Source of the DNA: Vibrio tubiashii
GTDB lineage: Bacteria > Pseudomonadota > Gammaproteobacteria > Enterobacterales > Vibrionaceae
Assembly (NCBI GenBank): GCA_000775715.1
Contig: JRWQ01000007.1
Span: forward strand, 372,001-436,000
Reading direction: 5' to 3'
DNA length: 64,000 bases
The translations under genes and the position numbers were made by a program. Numbering within the stretch: the stretch's first letter is position 1; every line of letters begins with the position of its first letter. A model generated the notes under the pieces. The model ran no database searches. It was not told the DNA's origin and saw nothing but the letters and a program-made list of their open reading frames with translations. This document shows, piece after piece, positions 44,466-54,731 of the stretch.

Positions 44466-45875
44466 ATGGACATGACAACGCACAGTAAGGTTAAATTCGG
44501 GGAAGAGGAGTCAAGTGCTCTGTACCGAATTATTGATGGAATTGTAATTATACTATGCTTGCTTGCAATATCCGCAATTTATCTGGGTGATTATTCGAAA
44601 ATTTACACTATTGCTGGACTCGTTTCAGCGCTATTGTTTGTATTTTTCGCTGAACAATCTGGGCTTTATAGATATAACGGTGTCTTTGTTCAAAGACACG
44701 AGTTCAAAAATATTGTCGGAGCTTGGTTAAAAACCCTTCTTGTTCTGCTACTTTTTGCTTTCTTTGCTAAGTGGACAGAGGTGCACTCTAGAGTTGTTGT
44801 AACGACTTGGATGCTGATAACTCCGGTTCTACTTATTTCAAGTCGATTAGCCGCCAATCAACTGTTGAGAGCGCACTATAAAAAGCACCAATACAAGCAG
44901 AAAGCAATTATAGTAGGCGTCTCCAACGCGGGGATTAGATTGGCGCACGATATCGTTAAAGATAAATCTTCAAGTCTTGATTTTGTCGGTTTTTATGACG
45001 ACCGTGACGAGGATCGACTAGCAAAAGAAGGACTGGTGAAGCCAATCCTAGGTACGATTAAAGAGTCGGTAGAAAAAGCTAAGAAGCGCGAAATTCGACA
45101 TGTATACATTGCATTGCCGATGGGTGAAGTTCAGCGAGTAAAGAATGTGGTTAAAATGTTTTCTGATACCACCGCACGTGTTTACTTAATTCCTGATATT
45201 TACACCTACGAACTGATGCAGGCTCGCTGGAGAACTATCGGTAATAGCCCAACGATTAGCATACAGGATACGCCATTCTATGGTTTGGCAAGTGTTGTTA
45301 AGCGTGTTGAAGATATTGTATTGGCCTCCATCATTACGCTTTTAATAAGCCCGGTTTTGTTGTTTGTTGCCGCAGGCGTGAAGTTATCTGGTCCTGGTCC
45401 AATAATTTTCAAACAGTTGCGGTATGGACTAGATGGTCAGGCTATTAAAGTATGGAAGTTCCGTTCCATGAATGCCACAGACAACGGGAATGTCGTGAAA
45501 CAAGCGACAAAAAACGATCCAAGAATTACTAAATTCGGTGCTTTTATCCGTAAAACTTCTCTTGATGAACTTCCACAGTTTATCAATGTAATTCAGGGAC
45601 GAATGTCTATTGTCGGCCCAAGACCCCACGCCGTAGCTCATAACGAAGAGTATCGTCAGATCGTTGACAAATACATGCTTCGTCACAAGGTGAAACCAGG
45701 TATTACTGGCTTAGCTCAGATCAGTGGCTATCGAGGTGAAACCGATACACTCGATAAGATGGAAAAACGTGTTGAGTATGACCTCAAGTACATCCAGAAC
45801 TGGAGCCTGTCACTCGATCTTAAAATTATATTCATGACAATTTTTAAAGGCTTCGTTGGAAAAACGGCATACTAG
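44466..45875 (+). CDS. Undecaprenyl-phosphate glucose phosphotransferase (VpsL/WcaJ-like)
   Basis: A 469-residue polyprenyl-phosphate hexose-1-phosphate transferase that starts the repeat unit on the lipid carrier. About four N-terminal spans (to about 130), a CoA-binding-like Rossmann domain (IIVGVSNAGIRLAHDI near 149), then a re-entrant span and the catalytic domain with KLSGPGPIIFKQLRYGLDG near 302, VWKFRSM, TSLDELPQFINVIQGRMS near 365 and VGPRPHAVAHNEEY. First gene of the cluster, homologous in place to vpsL/cpsA. ATG chosen at 44466; Shine-Dalgarno is weak. Confidence 0.9.
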   Translation: MDMTTHSKVKFGEEESSALYRIIDGIVIILCLLAISAIYLGDYSKIYTIAGLVSALLFVFFAEQSGLYRYNGVFVQRHEFKNIVGAWLKTLLVLLLFAFFAKWTEVHSRVVVTTWMLITPVLLISSRLAANQLLRAHYKKHQYKQKAIIVGVSNAGIRLAHDIVKDKSSSLDFVGFYDDRDEDRLAKEGLVKPILGTIKESVEKAKKREIRHVYIALPMGEVQRVKNVVKMFSDTTARVYLIPDIYTYELMQARWRTIGNSPTISIQDTPFYGLASVVKRVEDIVLASIITLLISPVLLFVAAGVKLSGPGPIIFKQLRYGLDGQAIKVWKFRSMNATDNGNVVKQATKNDPRITKFGAFIRKTSLDELPQFINVIQGRMSIVGPRPHAVAHNEEYRQIVDKYMLRHKVKPGITGLAQISGYRGETDTLDKMEKRVEYDLKYIQNWSLSLDLKIIFMTIFKGFVGKTAY

Positions 45876-45884
45876 GGACTAAAG

Positions 45885-47120
45885 ATGAAACTCAATAAAT
45901 CTACAATCTTCATTTCAATGCTAGCCGGGAGTTTCTGCTACGCTGCGCACGCAGAGGAAGAGCGCGGCTACGTTACTGATTCGGGGATTAGAATCACGCC
46001 ACTATTTGAAAGTAGCCTAGAGCACAACGACAACATTGGTCGTTATTCAAGTAGTCAAGAACGCGAATCTTCGGGAGTGCTGATTTTAGAACCCGGTATT
46101 GCATTCGAATCGGATAGAGGTGGTAATGACTATCTTGTCGCTTACCAAATTTCTTCGGGTTCTTACTTTGATAGTAGCGATGACAACTTTTTGGACCACA
46201 AGTTTGTTACTAACAACTTTTTTAGATTGAACGCAAGACACGGTATTTCTCTCAACTACAACCTATTGATGCTGCATGAAGAGCGGGGTACTGGTTTAAG
46301 TGCTGGTGATAGCTTAGCAACGATTGTGACTGATCCTGTTGAATATCTGATCAACGATATCAATAGTACTTATGTATTTGGTAGTGAAGGCGCGACAGGG
46401 CGTGTTGAGCTTTCTATCGGTTATCTGGATCGTAAGTATCAAAACTATCGTGAGATTTCAGCTGCGAACTTTGCCCAGTTGAGTACCAAGTATAAAGATT
46501 TCGATGAAGTTAGTGGTGGGGTGGCTTTTTACTACAGAGCGATGCCAGCGACCCAAGCGCTGTTCGAAATCAACCTTGTCGATCGAGAATATGACTTATT
46601 GGACCCAAGCACTGATCGTTCACAAGATAGCTTAGATCATTTCTATATGGTTGGTTCTAAATGGGACATTTCGGGTAAAACTACCGGTAAGCTACGACTG
46701 GGTCTACAAAACAAAAAGTATGATGACGCTCAGCGAGATGAATTCAGAGGCTTTAGTTGGGATGTGGATTTGACATGGAATCCTTTGCAGCACTCAGAGG
46801 TTTCGCTCATTGGTGGCCAAAGAGCAAGAGATCCAGATCAAGGTAGCGATTATGTAAAAGATGTTTACGTCTCAACAGCTTGGAAGCATTACTGGCGATC
46901 TAACTTGTTTAGTGATGTCCAGTTAGAGATTCGAAACAGTGACTACTCTAATTCGAGCCGAGATGATGACTACTACAAAAATCGTCTTGCTTTTGGGTAC
47001 CGAATTTATGACATGACAGACTTGGTTATGGGTTGGAAGTACGAAAAAGTTAATTCAACACTTAGTCAAAATAGCTATGCGCAAAATGTCTGGTTTATGT
47101 CCGTCAATCTTGCTCTTTAA
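45885..47120 (+). CDS. Exopolysaccharide-associated outer-membrane beta-barrel (VpsM-like)
   Basis: A 411-residue outer-membrane protein. A signal peptide is cleaved near residue 24 (CYAAHAEEE). The mature sequence is a series of amphipathic strands with TPLFESSLEHNDNIGRY at the start, as in putative beta-barrel porin 2 proteins of EPS loci, and ends in leucine (MSVNLAL). It begins 9 nt after the phosphotransferase stop. By gene order it corresponds to VpsM/CpsB and may form the polysaccharide exit channel. Confidence 0.82.
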   Translation: MKLNKSTIFISMLAGSFCYAAHAEEERGYVTDSGIRITPLFESSLEHNDNIGRYSSSQERESSGVLILEPGIAFESDRGGNDYLVAYQISSGSYFDSSDDNFLDHKFVTNNFFRLNARHGISLNYNLLMLHEERGTGLSAGDSLATIVTDPVEYLINDINSTYVFGSEGATGRVELSIGYLDRKYQNYREISAANFAQLSTKYKDFDEVSGGVAFYYRAMPATQALFEINLVDREYDLLDPSTDRSQDSLDHFYMVGSKWDISGKTTGKLRLGLQNKKYDDAQRDEFRGFSWDVDLTWNPLQHSEVSLIGGQRARDPDQGSDYVKDVYVSTAWKHYWRSNLFSDVQLEIRNSDYSNSSRDDDYYKNRLAFGYRIYDMTDLVMGWKYEKVNSTLSQNSYAQNVWFMSVNLAL

Positions 47121-47144
47121 TAACTACACTCGAGGAAATTACCA

Positions 47145-47675
47145 ATGAGCTTGAATGTTCGCGCTCTAGTCGTTTTGGTTGCAATTTTACTCAGCCCTTT
47201 TTCCGCTGCGTTTCAGGGCACTTATAAACTGGGTGCTGGAGATAAAATTCAGATCTCGGTTTATGGCGAAGAAGACTTGTCTATCGATGAGCTTTACATC
47301 AATAACAGTGGCAATTTTGATTACCCATATTTAGGCCAAATTTCTGCTTTGGACAAGACACCTGAGCAGTTGAAAGCCGAGATAACATCAGGGCTGAAAG
47401 GTGATTACTTAATTTCACCTAAAGTTCGAGTCAGCGTTGTGGAGTTCAGAAGCATCTATGTCAACGGTGAGGTTAAAAAGCCAGGTGGATATGAATATCA
47501 ACCAGGTCTCACTGTGGATAAAGCGATTGCACTTGCAGGTGGCTTTACTGACCGCGCCGCTAGAAACAAGGTCTTTGTTTCCAAGGCAGGTGACGATGAC
47601 ACCAAAACTAAGGCGAAACTATCTGCCAAAGTTTTGCCAGGTGACATCATCGTTATTGAGCAGAGTTTTTTCTAA
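47145..47675 (+). CDS. Short Wza-like polysaccharide export protein (VpsN-like)
   Basis: A 176-residue periplasmic export protein. The signal peptide covers about 1-22 (SPFSAAF). A Poly_export domain follows: YKLGAGDKIQISVYGEEDLS (about 27-46), then a SLBB domain with VYVNGEVKKPGGYEYQPGLT-type sequence near 105-124. It is much shorter than Wza (379 aa) and lacks the C-terminal amphipathic helix that forms Wza's pore, so it probably works with the preceding beta-barrel. It starts 24 nt after that gene. Confidence 0.9.
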   Translation: MSLNVRALVVLVAILLSPFSAAFQGTYKLGAGDKIQISVYGEEDLSIDELYINNSGNFDYPYLGQISALDKTPEQLKAEITSGLKGDYLISPKVRVSVVEFRSIYVNGEVKKPGGYEYQPGLTVDKAIALAGGFTDRAARNKVFVSKAGDDDTKTKAKLSAKVLPGDIIVIEQSFF

Positions 47676-47710
47676 CTTTATTTCCTTCAATTGCAACATT
47701 GGAAGTTTGA

Positions 47711-49930
47711 ATGTCCAACAATTTTAAAAGTGGTGTTTCAGAACGAGAACAACTGATCGATATCGGTTACTACTTGCACCTAATCAAAACGCGTTTGCTA
47801 TCCATTGGCATGTTTGCATTTTTGTGTACTGCTATTGCGATACTGTTTGCGTTATCCATTACCCCAACTTATAAGGCAACAGCGACACTGTTGCTTGAGG
47901 CTACGACTAAAAAAGCCATTTCGATTGAAGAAGTGGTAGGTATTGATACCCGAGCAAAAGAGTACTACCAGACACAGTTTGAAATCTTGAAATCAAATCA
48001 AGTCGCACAGCGCGTGATTGATAAACTTGATCTTGCGCAGTACGTTGAGTTTAACCCTAGTATCGAAGAAAAAGAACCTGGTTTCTTTGATGAAATAAAA
48101 GAGAGTATCTACTCTAGTCCGGTAATTGCTTCGTACGTTAACTCTGATGAGGGAACGGAAGTTGACCCGTATGCTCAAGCTGCGGCGATCAATCGTCACG
48201 TGTTGAAGGTGTTCAAGTCGAAGTTGACGATTACACCTATCAGACACACACAATTAGTTAAAATTTCCTTTGAATCTAGAGACCCTGTTCTGGCGGCCGA
48301 AATTGCCAATGAAGTCGGGGTAGCCTTTATTGAAAATAATCTTGAATCAAAACTATTGGCGACAGAGCAAGCAACCGGTTGGATTAATGAACGACTGGCA
48401 TCATTAAAACAACAGTTGGATCAGTCTGAACAGGCGCTACTTTCATTTTTGCAACGTCAGGAATTGATTGATGACAGTGGCATTGTTGCTTTGACCAGTT
48501 CGGAGTTGTCAAACTTGACTGATCGAATCGCGATGGCGACGAATAAACGTATTGAAACCCAATCACTGTATAACGCACTTAGGTCCAATCGTAATGCGGA
48601 TGTTTCTACACTGGCTTCAATTTCGGTTATCTCAAATCACCCACAGATCCGAGATATAAGGCTGGCAGAGTCTAATGCGGTTAAGCAGGTGAGTGAGCTT
48701 TCTAAGCGTTATGGGCCTAAACATGACAAGATGATTCAGGCTAATGCTCAATTGAAATCTATTCAAGAACGTGCTCAAGCACTTAGCCAGAAATTGATCA
48801 ACGGAATCGAAAAAGAGCTTGCTAGTACACGAGAGCAAGAAGCTATGTTGAAAAGTGAGCTGATTAGTAAGAAAGAAGAGTTTCAGTCACTTAGTGTTGT
48901 TAAACGTGAGTATGATTCGCTAAAACGCGAAGTTGATACCAACGCCAAGCTATATGACCTGTTCTTGACTCGTCAAAAAGAAACTTCAGCAACAAGTGAT
49001 TTCAGCTCAGCTAATGCAAGGTTCAGTGATCGAGCGTTGGTTCCAGAGTATCCAAACAAACCGAATCGTAAGTTGATCGTCATGCTGGCTTTCTGTGCGA
49101 GTATCGGTTTTGCAGTATTGCTCATCATCTGCCTCGATGCTTTTAACAATAAGATCGAATCTGCACGTGATTTCGAAAACAAGTTAGGCTTGCTTCCTAC
49201 GGGTACCATTCCACAGATCAAGGACAAGCAGTTTAAGAAAGCGCCACTTGATTCGAAGGTGTTTAGCAATGAGAAGTTTTCTGTGTTCCAAGAGTCGGTT
49301 GACTCGATCAGAACGTCTCTTTACATCAATATGCGCAACTCTGAGCGTAAATTGCTAGCGGTGTCATCATCGGTTCCTCAAGAAGGCAAAACTACAACGT
49401 CAATTAATCTCGCGATGTCTTTTGCCAAACTAGAGCGCGTACTATTGATCGATTGTGATTTAAGAAAACCTTCTGTATCGGCCCGTTTTAGTCTACCAGC
49501 CAGCCAGCCAGGGCTGACTAATGTATTGCTTATGAATACGCCAGTCGAAGAGTGTATCACCAATGTGGATGGCTCGAACTTGGATGTGTTAAGTGCGGGT
49601 ATGATGGCCCCAAATCCTCAAGAGCTATTAAGTAGTCAAGGATTTGAAGCTTTGCTTCAACAACTCGCAGAGAAGTACGATCGCGTGATCATTGATACAC
49701 CACCTATTTTACCGGTTAAAGACGCATTCATTATTGGTAAGCTCACGCAAGGCATACTACTAGTCCTAAAAGCCAATAGTACGACTAAGTCAGTATACAA
49801 GCACACGATGACCCTATTTACTAAGCACCAGATTTCGATCGATGGTGTGATACTAAATAAGGTATCTGCACCTAAGAAAGGTCATCACAACTATTCAGAA
49901 TACTCAAAGTACGCCTACGGAAAGGCGTAA
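47711..49930 (+). CDS. Wzc-like polysaccharide co-polymerase and tyrosine autokinase (VpsO-like)
   Basis: A 739-residue inner-membrane BY-kinase controlling chain length and export. Wzz domain with TM1 at about 33-52, a long periplasmic coiled coil, and TM2 near 455-475. The kinase has Walker A SVPQEGKTTTSINLA near 554, Walker A' LLIDCDLRKPS near 578 and Walker B RVIIDTPPILPV near 657. The C-terminal tail NYSEYSKYAYGKA holds four tyrosines for autophosphorylation. Its cognate phosphatase is likely the Wzb-like protein at 58235. Confidence 0.94.
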   Translation: MSNNFKSGVSEREQLIDIGYYLHLIKTRLLSIGMFAFLCTAIAILFALSITPTYKATATLLLEATTKKAISIEEVVGIDTRAKEYYQTQFEILKSNQVAQRVIDKLDLAQYVEFNPSIEEKEPGFFDEIKESIYSSPVIASYVNSDEGTEVDPYAQAAAINRHVLKVFKSKLTITPIRHTQLVKISFESRDPVLAAEIANEVGVAFIENNLESKLLATEQATGWINERLASLKQQLDQSEQALLSFLQRQELIDDSGIVALTSSELSNLTDRIAMATNKRIETQSLYNALRSNRNADVSTLASISVISNHPQIRDIRLAESNAVKQVSELSKRYGPKHDKMIQANAQLKSIQERAQALSQKLINGIEKELASTREQEAMLKSELISKKEEFQSLSVVKREYDSLKREVDTNAKLYDLFLTRQKETSATSDFSSANARFSDRALVPEYPNKPNRKLIVMLAFCASIGFAVLLIICLDAFNNKIESARDFENKLGLLPTGTIPQIKDKQFKKAPLDSKVFSNEKFSVFQESVDSIRTSLYINMRNSERKLLAVSSSVPQEGKTTTSINLAMSFAKLERVLLIDCDLRKPSVSARFSLPASQPGLTNVLLMNTPVEECITNVDGSNLDVLSAGMMAPNPQELLSSQGFEALLQQLAEKYDRVIIDTPPILPVKDAFIIGKLTQGILLVLKANSTTKSVYKHTMTLFTKHQISIDGVILNKVSAPKKGHHNYSEYSKYAYGKA

Positions 49931-49939
49931 GGAACAATT

Positions 49940-51076
49940 ATGAATTCGGTAAAGAAAGTTTTAACTGTGTTTGGTACGCGCCCTGAAGCGATCAAAATGG
50001 CGCCGCTGGTTCATGCCCTCGAGAGCAGCGCAGGGGTGGAGTCGAAAGTATGTGTAACCGCACAACATCGAGAGATGCTCGATCAGGTTCTAGAGCTTTT
50101 TGAAATTCAGCCAGACTATGACCTTGACCTAATGAAAGCTGGGCAGACCTTAAATGATGTTACTGCACGTATAGTGACTGAGTTGAAAGATGTCCTCGAG
50201 GACTTTAAACCTGATGTCGTTTTGGTTCATGGTGACACTGCAACGACGTTTGCTGCCTCGCTTGCGGCATATTATCAGCAAATTAAAGTAGGGCATGTTG
50301 AAGCTGGTTTGAGAACGGGAGATATTTACTCTCCTTGGCCGGAAGAAGCCAACCGTAAGCTAACGGGCTGTTTGACGGAATATCACTTTGCACCTACTCA
50401 ACAGTCTAAGGATAACCTGTTAGCGGAAGGCTACGCTGATAAGAATATTGTTGTCACGGGCAATACCGTTATTGACGCTCTTTTCTGGGTAAAAGCAAAG
50501 ATCGAGTCTGACCATCAGCTAGCAGAGCAAATGCAAAAAGAGTTTTCGTTCTTAGATGCTGATAAGAAACTGATATTGGTTACTGGTCATCGACGTGAAA
50601 GTTTTGGCGGCGGGTTTGAGCGTATTTGTGAAAGTTTAGCGATTATCGCTAAAAAGCATCCGGATTGTCAGGTTGTCTATCCTGTTCATTTAAATCCTAA
50701 CGTTCAAGAGCCAGTTAATCGTCTACTATCTGGCGTTGATAATATTCACCTGATTGAGCCTCAGCAGTATTTGCCATTTGTATATTTGCAAACTCAGGCA
50801 CATATTATTTTGACAGATTCTGGTGGTATTCAAGAAGAGGCACCATCTTTAGGTAAGCCTGTACTTGTGATGCGAACCACGACAGAAAGGCCAGAAGCTG
50901 TTGCAGCTGGAACGGTAAAACTGGTTGGTACTGACGTTGATGTGATTACTTCAGAGATAGATACCTTGCTTACTGATGCACAAGCATACGAGGCAATGAG
51001 TCGTTCGCATAATCCGTATGGTGACGGTGAAGCTAGCTATAGAATTATTGCCCGTTTGGTTGACGAAAGTGTTTAA
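49940..51076 (+). CDS. wecB: UDP-N-acetylglucosamine 2-epimerase (non-hydrolysing)
   Basis: A 378-residue cytoplasmic enzyme interconverting UDP-GlcNAc and UDP-ManNAc. Motifs: [18 protein letters not shown] (about 11-28), [13 protein letters not shown] near 94, [20 protein letters not shown] near 114 and [20 protein letters not shown] near 294. Length fits E. coli WecB (376). With the WecG-type transferase downstream it suggests ManNAc or a derivative in the repeat unit. No WecC dehydrogenase is in the window. The flippase start overlaps its stop. Confidence 0.95.
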   Translation: MNSVKKVLTVFGTRPEAIKMAPLVHALESSAGVESKVCVTAQHREMLDQVLELFEIQPDYDLDLMKAGQTLNDVTARIVTELKDVLEDFKPDVVLVHGDTATTFAASLAAYYQQIKVGHVEAGLRTGDIYSPWPEEANRKLTGCLTEYHFAPTQQSKDNLLAEGYADKNIVVTGNTVIDALFWVKAKIESDHQLAEQMQKEFSFLDADKKLILVTGHRRESFGGGFERICESLAIIAKKHPDCQVVYPVHLNPNVQEPVNRLLSGVDNIHLIEPQQYLPFVYLQTQAHIILTDSGGIQEEAPSLGKPVLVMRTTTERPEAVAAGTVKLVGTDVDVITSEIDTLLTDAQAYEAMSRSHNPYGDGEASYRIIARLVDESV

Positions 51077-52334
51077 GAAACTAGCGGTCTATTTTTCGGC
51101 CAATTTGGTTGCCCAACTAATTACGTTACTGTCGTATCCTTTAATTACTCGAGTATACGCACCGTCTGAACTTGGTTTGGCTAGCCCTATAGTGATGGGG
51201 CTAGCTATGTTTATGTCATTCTCGAGTCTGAACTTACCTTACTACGCGATGACTTTGCAATCTCGCCAAGACAGAGCGGAAGCTTTTTCAGCATCGCTCT
51301 ATGTGACGTTGGCGATGCTGCCGTTGATTGTTCTGTTGAGCGTGGGCTACTTTGTTTCAGTGGAACACTATCAAGCAGATTTAGTAGGGTTAACCCTTAT
51401 GGTGACGTTGGCATTTATTGGTTCATCCCTGCTGCTTACCACGGAGAGGTTCCTACAATACCATTCACGTTTTAATGTGGTTTCACTTAGCTTAGTGCTT
51501 GCGGCAATTACAGGTGTGATTGCAAAATTGGCTTTTGCGTATATGGGAATGGGGTACTGGGGTTTACTTAATGCTTTTGTTTTAGGTTTAGTGGTGCAGA
51601 TTACTGTTTGTGTTTTGGCGAGTATTTCAAAGCAAGACTTCAAAGAGATTTTTGCTCACTTGCCAGTTAGAAAATTGAAGATATTCGTTGCTCAAACGCA
51701 ATTTACCTTTTATCGAACTTCTCAAGCTTTTGTTTGGTTCGTTGCGACTGTTTCCATCTCGTCAATTATCTTGATCTTATATGGTGAGCGTGAGGCAGGG
51801 GTATTCTCTTTAGCATGGTTGATGTCTTCAGCAGTGGCAAACATTTTAGGCAAGGCTCTGTTTGATGTGTACTTCTCGAACGCTTCTAAACTCACAACCT
51901 CAGAGTTTATCGAACACAGTAAAAAGTACTGGTCTAACATTGCTAAGATAATCCCAGTGTTATTTCTGATCTCTCCGGCGGCTTACTATATTGCAGGACC
52001 ACTATTTGGGGCAGTATTTGGGCAAGAGTGGGTTACATCGGGCTACATTGGTGTTGTTTTACTCTGTTCGTTCGGGTTTGGCTCGGTATTAGCTCCTGTT
52101 TTTATTGCATACATTCGTTGGAACAAACAACACATTCAATTAGTGTTTTCTCTGCTGACATTTGCGTTACCTCTTGCGGCAATTTACCTCTGTCATTACA
52201 TGGAGTTGTCTATGAGTCAGGCTATTTTTAGCTATGGGCTCGTGAACATTGCCCTGTTGTGTTTCTCCGCTTGGTATTGCTACCGATTGGTTTTCCAGCT
52301 AAAGCACGGTGAGGGTCACTGTGTTACAGGTTAA
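51069..52334 (+). CDS. Wzx-type oligosaccharide flippase
   Basis: A 421-residue polytopic membrane protein with about 12 spans, of the MOP/polysaccharide-synthase family. Opens [20 protein letters not shown], then [20 protein letters not shown], the typical N-terminal pattern of O-antigen flippases. The GTG at 51069 overlaps the wecB stop by 8 nt and gives the expected N-terminus. The longer frame from 51018 would overlap wecB by 59 nt. It moves lipid-linked repeat units across the inner membrane. Confidence 0.88.
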   Translation: MFKKLAVYFSANLVAQLITLLSYPLITRVYAPSELGLASPIVMGLAMFMSFSSLNLPYYAMTLQSRQDRAEAFSASLYVTLAMLPLIVLLSVGYFVSVEHYQADLVGLTLMVTLAFIGSSLLLTTERFLQYHSRFNVVSLSLVLAAITGVIAKLAFAYMGMGYWGLLNAFVLGLVVQITVCVLASISKQDFKEIFAHLPVRKLKIFVAQTQFTFYRTSQAFVWFVATVSISSIILILYGEREAGVFSLAWLMSSAVANILGKALFDVYFSNASKLTTSEFIEHSKKYWSNIAKIIPVLFLISPAAYYIAGPLFGAVFGQEWVTSGYIGVVLLCSFGFGSVLAPVFIAYIRWNKQHIQLVFSLLTFALPLAAIYLCHYMELSMSQAIFSYGLVNIALLCFSAWYCYRLVFQLKHGEGHCVTG

Positions 52335-53538
52335 AAAGGGCTATATGCTAGCCGCGTTCCCATTGTTCTATTTACTACTGGTTTCACGTGCAAGCTTGGA
52401 CCCGGTATTGAATTTTACTAAAGTTGGCGGTATTGGCGTTGGTGCAGTGCTTAATTTGGCGCTGGTGTTTATTTTCTTTTTGCTATTTATCAAACGGCAA
52501 GATGTACCCAAGGTCTTCTTTGTTCCTTGGATTGTATTTAGTGCAGTGACTGTGCTTTCTTCGTTTTGGTCTCCAGATCTTGTCAACAGCTTACGTTCGT
52601 CATTTTGGATTCTCACTTACATGTCGGCGTTTTTTATACCGTTTTATTTTTCAGAACCAAGACGTTGTTACGAGTCGGTACTTTATTTGGTCATCTTATC
52701 GTTTGCGATACCACTAGCTGTAGGATTGCTCGAAATAGCGACGAACTTGTCGGCAATCGCTTCCGGTGAGCATCGAATCAAGTCGACGTTTTCACACGCC
52801 AATATTCTTGCTTTTTATTTAACCCAAGTGCTGTTTGCTGTACTTGCTGTTAGGGCTATGGCTCTCAAAGAGCGTTGGAACATTTTTGGTAGTTACGTAG
52901 GCTTAGCCATGATTGGCTTGGTGTGTATCATGGTTATCTTTACCCAGACGCGTAGTGCTTGGGGCGTAATGTTGATACTTATAGGTACTCACTGTCTTGT
53001 CAACGAAAGACGTCTCATACTGCCAATGGTCTTATGTGGCTTAATGCTCGCCGCGTTTCCCCCAGTTACAGAACGCATACTCGATTCGCTGTCTTCTGCG
53101 GAAACCTACTATGATCCCTATGCGCAGTTGAACTCGTTTGAATGGCGTTTGGTTGTTTGGAAGTCTGCCATGCCTTGGATCGCCGACAATGTATGGTTAG
53201 GCTATGGCTTTAACTCATTTGGCCATTATTTTCTCGATTTTGTTCAATTAGAAGAAGATAGCTCATTCGATGCCCATAACATGTACGTTCAATATTTGTT
53301 CGATATGGGGCTTGTGGGGCTAATTAGCTATTTAGCGCTAGCGTTTGTTTCTATTTATTTTCTGGTGATCGGTAGACAGCGTCACGTGACAGGAACTCTG
53401 GTTCTCGTTTGTTTTGTGTCCTATTCGATTTGTGGCATTACAGATAATATTTCATTTTACCTTTCGTTTAATTGGTACTTTTGGCTCGTGATTGGGGCTT
53501 ATCTTTCATTCGTTTATAGGGAGGTTGTCGAAAGGTGA
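52321..53538 (+). CDS. Wzy-type polysaccharide polymerase (O-antigen ligase family)
   Basis: A 405-residue membrane protein with about ten spans and the Wzy_C pattern: FTQTRSAWGVMLI near 204 and a large periplasmic loop with GYGFNSFGHYFLDF and DAHNMYVQYLFDMGLVGLIS near 318-337. Those arginine and histidine positions are typical of O-antigen polymerases and ligases. It is likely the polymerase of this locus. GTG start at 52321 with GAGG upstream, overlapping the flippase end by 14 nt. Confidence 0.86.
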   Translation: MLQVKKGYMLAAFPLFYLLLVSRASLDPVLNFTKVGGIGVGAVLNLALVFIFFLLFIKRQDVPKVFFVPWIVFSAVTVLSSFWSPDLVNSLRSSFWILTYMSAFFIPFYFSEPRRCYESVLYLVILSFAIPLAVGLLEIATNLSAIASGEHRIKSTFSHANILAFYLTQVLFAVLAVRAMALKERWNIFGSYVGLAMIGLVCIMVIFTQTRSAWGVMLILIGTHCLVNERRLILPMVLCGLMLAAFPPVTERILDSLSSAETYYDPYAQLNSFEWRLVVWKSAMPWIADNVWLGYGFNSFGHYFLDFVQLEEDSSFDAHNMYVQYLFDMGLVGLISYLALAFVSIYFLVIGRQRHVTGTLVLVCFVSYSICGITDNISFYLSFNWYFWLVIGAYLSFVYREVVER

Positions 53539-54731
53539 CTATTTTGTACGTAATCAATCAATACCCAAAGATTTCTCATACGTTTATTCGTCGAGAAATC
53601 ATTGAGATGGAAGCTCAAGGTAAGACGATACTAAGGTCATCAATCCGACGTCCTCCTGAGACATTAGTTGATGTCGCAGATATTGTTGAAGAGGGCAAAA
53701 CGCACTACATTATCAGTGGTATAAGCGCAATTTCCCGTAATCTACTTAAAGGTCTGACAACCAAGGGATTATGGGATAGTGCGAAGTTTTTCGTATCGTA
53801 CATGGCTAAGTCACGCAAGAAATTTAAGTCGCTACTGTATTACGTAGAGGCGTTATGCCTTGCGGGGCGCTATAAGAATGACAGTGTTGAGCATATCCAT
53901 GCTCACTTTGGCACGAACTCAGCCGATGTCGCGATGTTCACCTCGAAAATGCTTGGAGTACCTTTCTCATTTACGATTCATGGTGCGGATGAGTTGGATA
54001 ACTTTCAAGACTATTCAATTACTAAAAAAGTTGAGCAATCTTTGAAAACGTTCTGCGTCTGTTCTTATATCGCGGCTCAGGTTAAACGCAAAACCCAGCT
54101 TGAAGATCACCATAAAGTCAGTGTCGCTAAGTGTGGCGTAGAAGTGATCAACCACAAAGTTCAACAACCGCTTAATGACCGAAATGACACACTACTCAAC
54201 TTAGTCATCGTTGCGCGTGTATGCCCGGAAAAAGGCTATTTCACCCTTCTTGAAGCACTTAAACATATTAAGTCGCAAGGATTGTGTAACTTTCATCTGC
54301 GTGTTATAGGCGGGGGCGAAGACTTACAGAGCGTTGAGGCTAAAGCGCAACAATATGGTTTAGCGAATGACATTACTTTTATGGGCTGGAAATCGACAGA
54401 GGAAGTGCTAGATGTGGTAGCCCAGTCGGATCTGTTTGTGTTACCTAGCTATATGGAAGGCTTACCTATTTCGATTATGGAGTCGATGATGGTTAAGACC
54501 CCGGTACTCTCGACATATGTATCTGGGATTCCAGAATTGATTGAGCATGGTGTTAACGGTTTGTTGGTCCCTGCGAATGACTATCATCGATTGGCAAACG
54601 CAATTGTTGAATTCTCAACAATGCCTCAAGACGCGAGAGATGAACTAACCGTGCTTGCTAAAGAGAGTGTGGTCAGCAATCACAGCTTAGATAGAGTTGT
54701 GGCCAACATCTGTATGGAGATCACAGCATGA
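53535..54731 (+). CDS. Glycosyltransferase family 4 protein
   Basis: A 398-residue cytoplasmic GT-B transferase. N-terminal VINQYPKISHTFIRREIIEM, AHFGTNSADVAMFTS near 119, and the C-terminal GT4 core with LVIVARVCPEKGYFTLLEAL near 228, VLPSYMEGLPISIMESMMVK near 308 (EGLPISIME supplies the nucleotide-sugar glutamates) and GLLVPAND. The GTG start overlaps the preceding stop by 4 nt. The sugar donor is unknown. Confidence 0.92.
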   Translation: MTILYVINQYPKISHTFIRREIIEMEAQGKTILRSSIRRPPETLVDVADIVEEGKTHYIISGISAISRNLLKGLTTKGLWDSAKFFVSYMAKSRKKFKSLLYYVEALCLAGRYKNDSVEHIHAHFGTNSADVAMFTSKMLGVPFSFTIHGADELDNFQDYSITKKVEQSLKTFCVCSYIAAQVKRKTQLEDHHKVSVAKCGVEVINHKVQQPLNDRNDTLLNLVIVARVCPEKGYFTLLEALKHIKSQGLCNFHLRVIGGGEDLQSVEAKAQQYGLANDITFMGWKSTEEVLDVVAQSDLFVLPSYMEGLPISIMESMMVKTPVLSTYVSGIPELIEHGVNGLLVPANDYHRLANAIVEFSTMPQDARDELTVLAKESVVSNHSLDRVVANICMEITA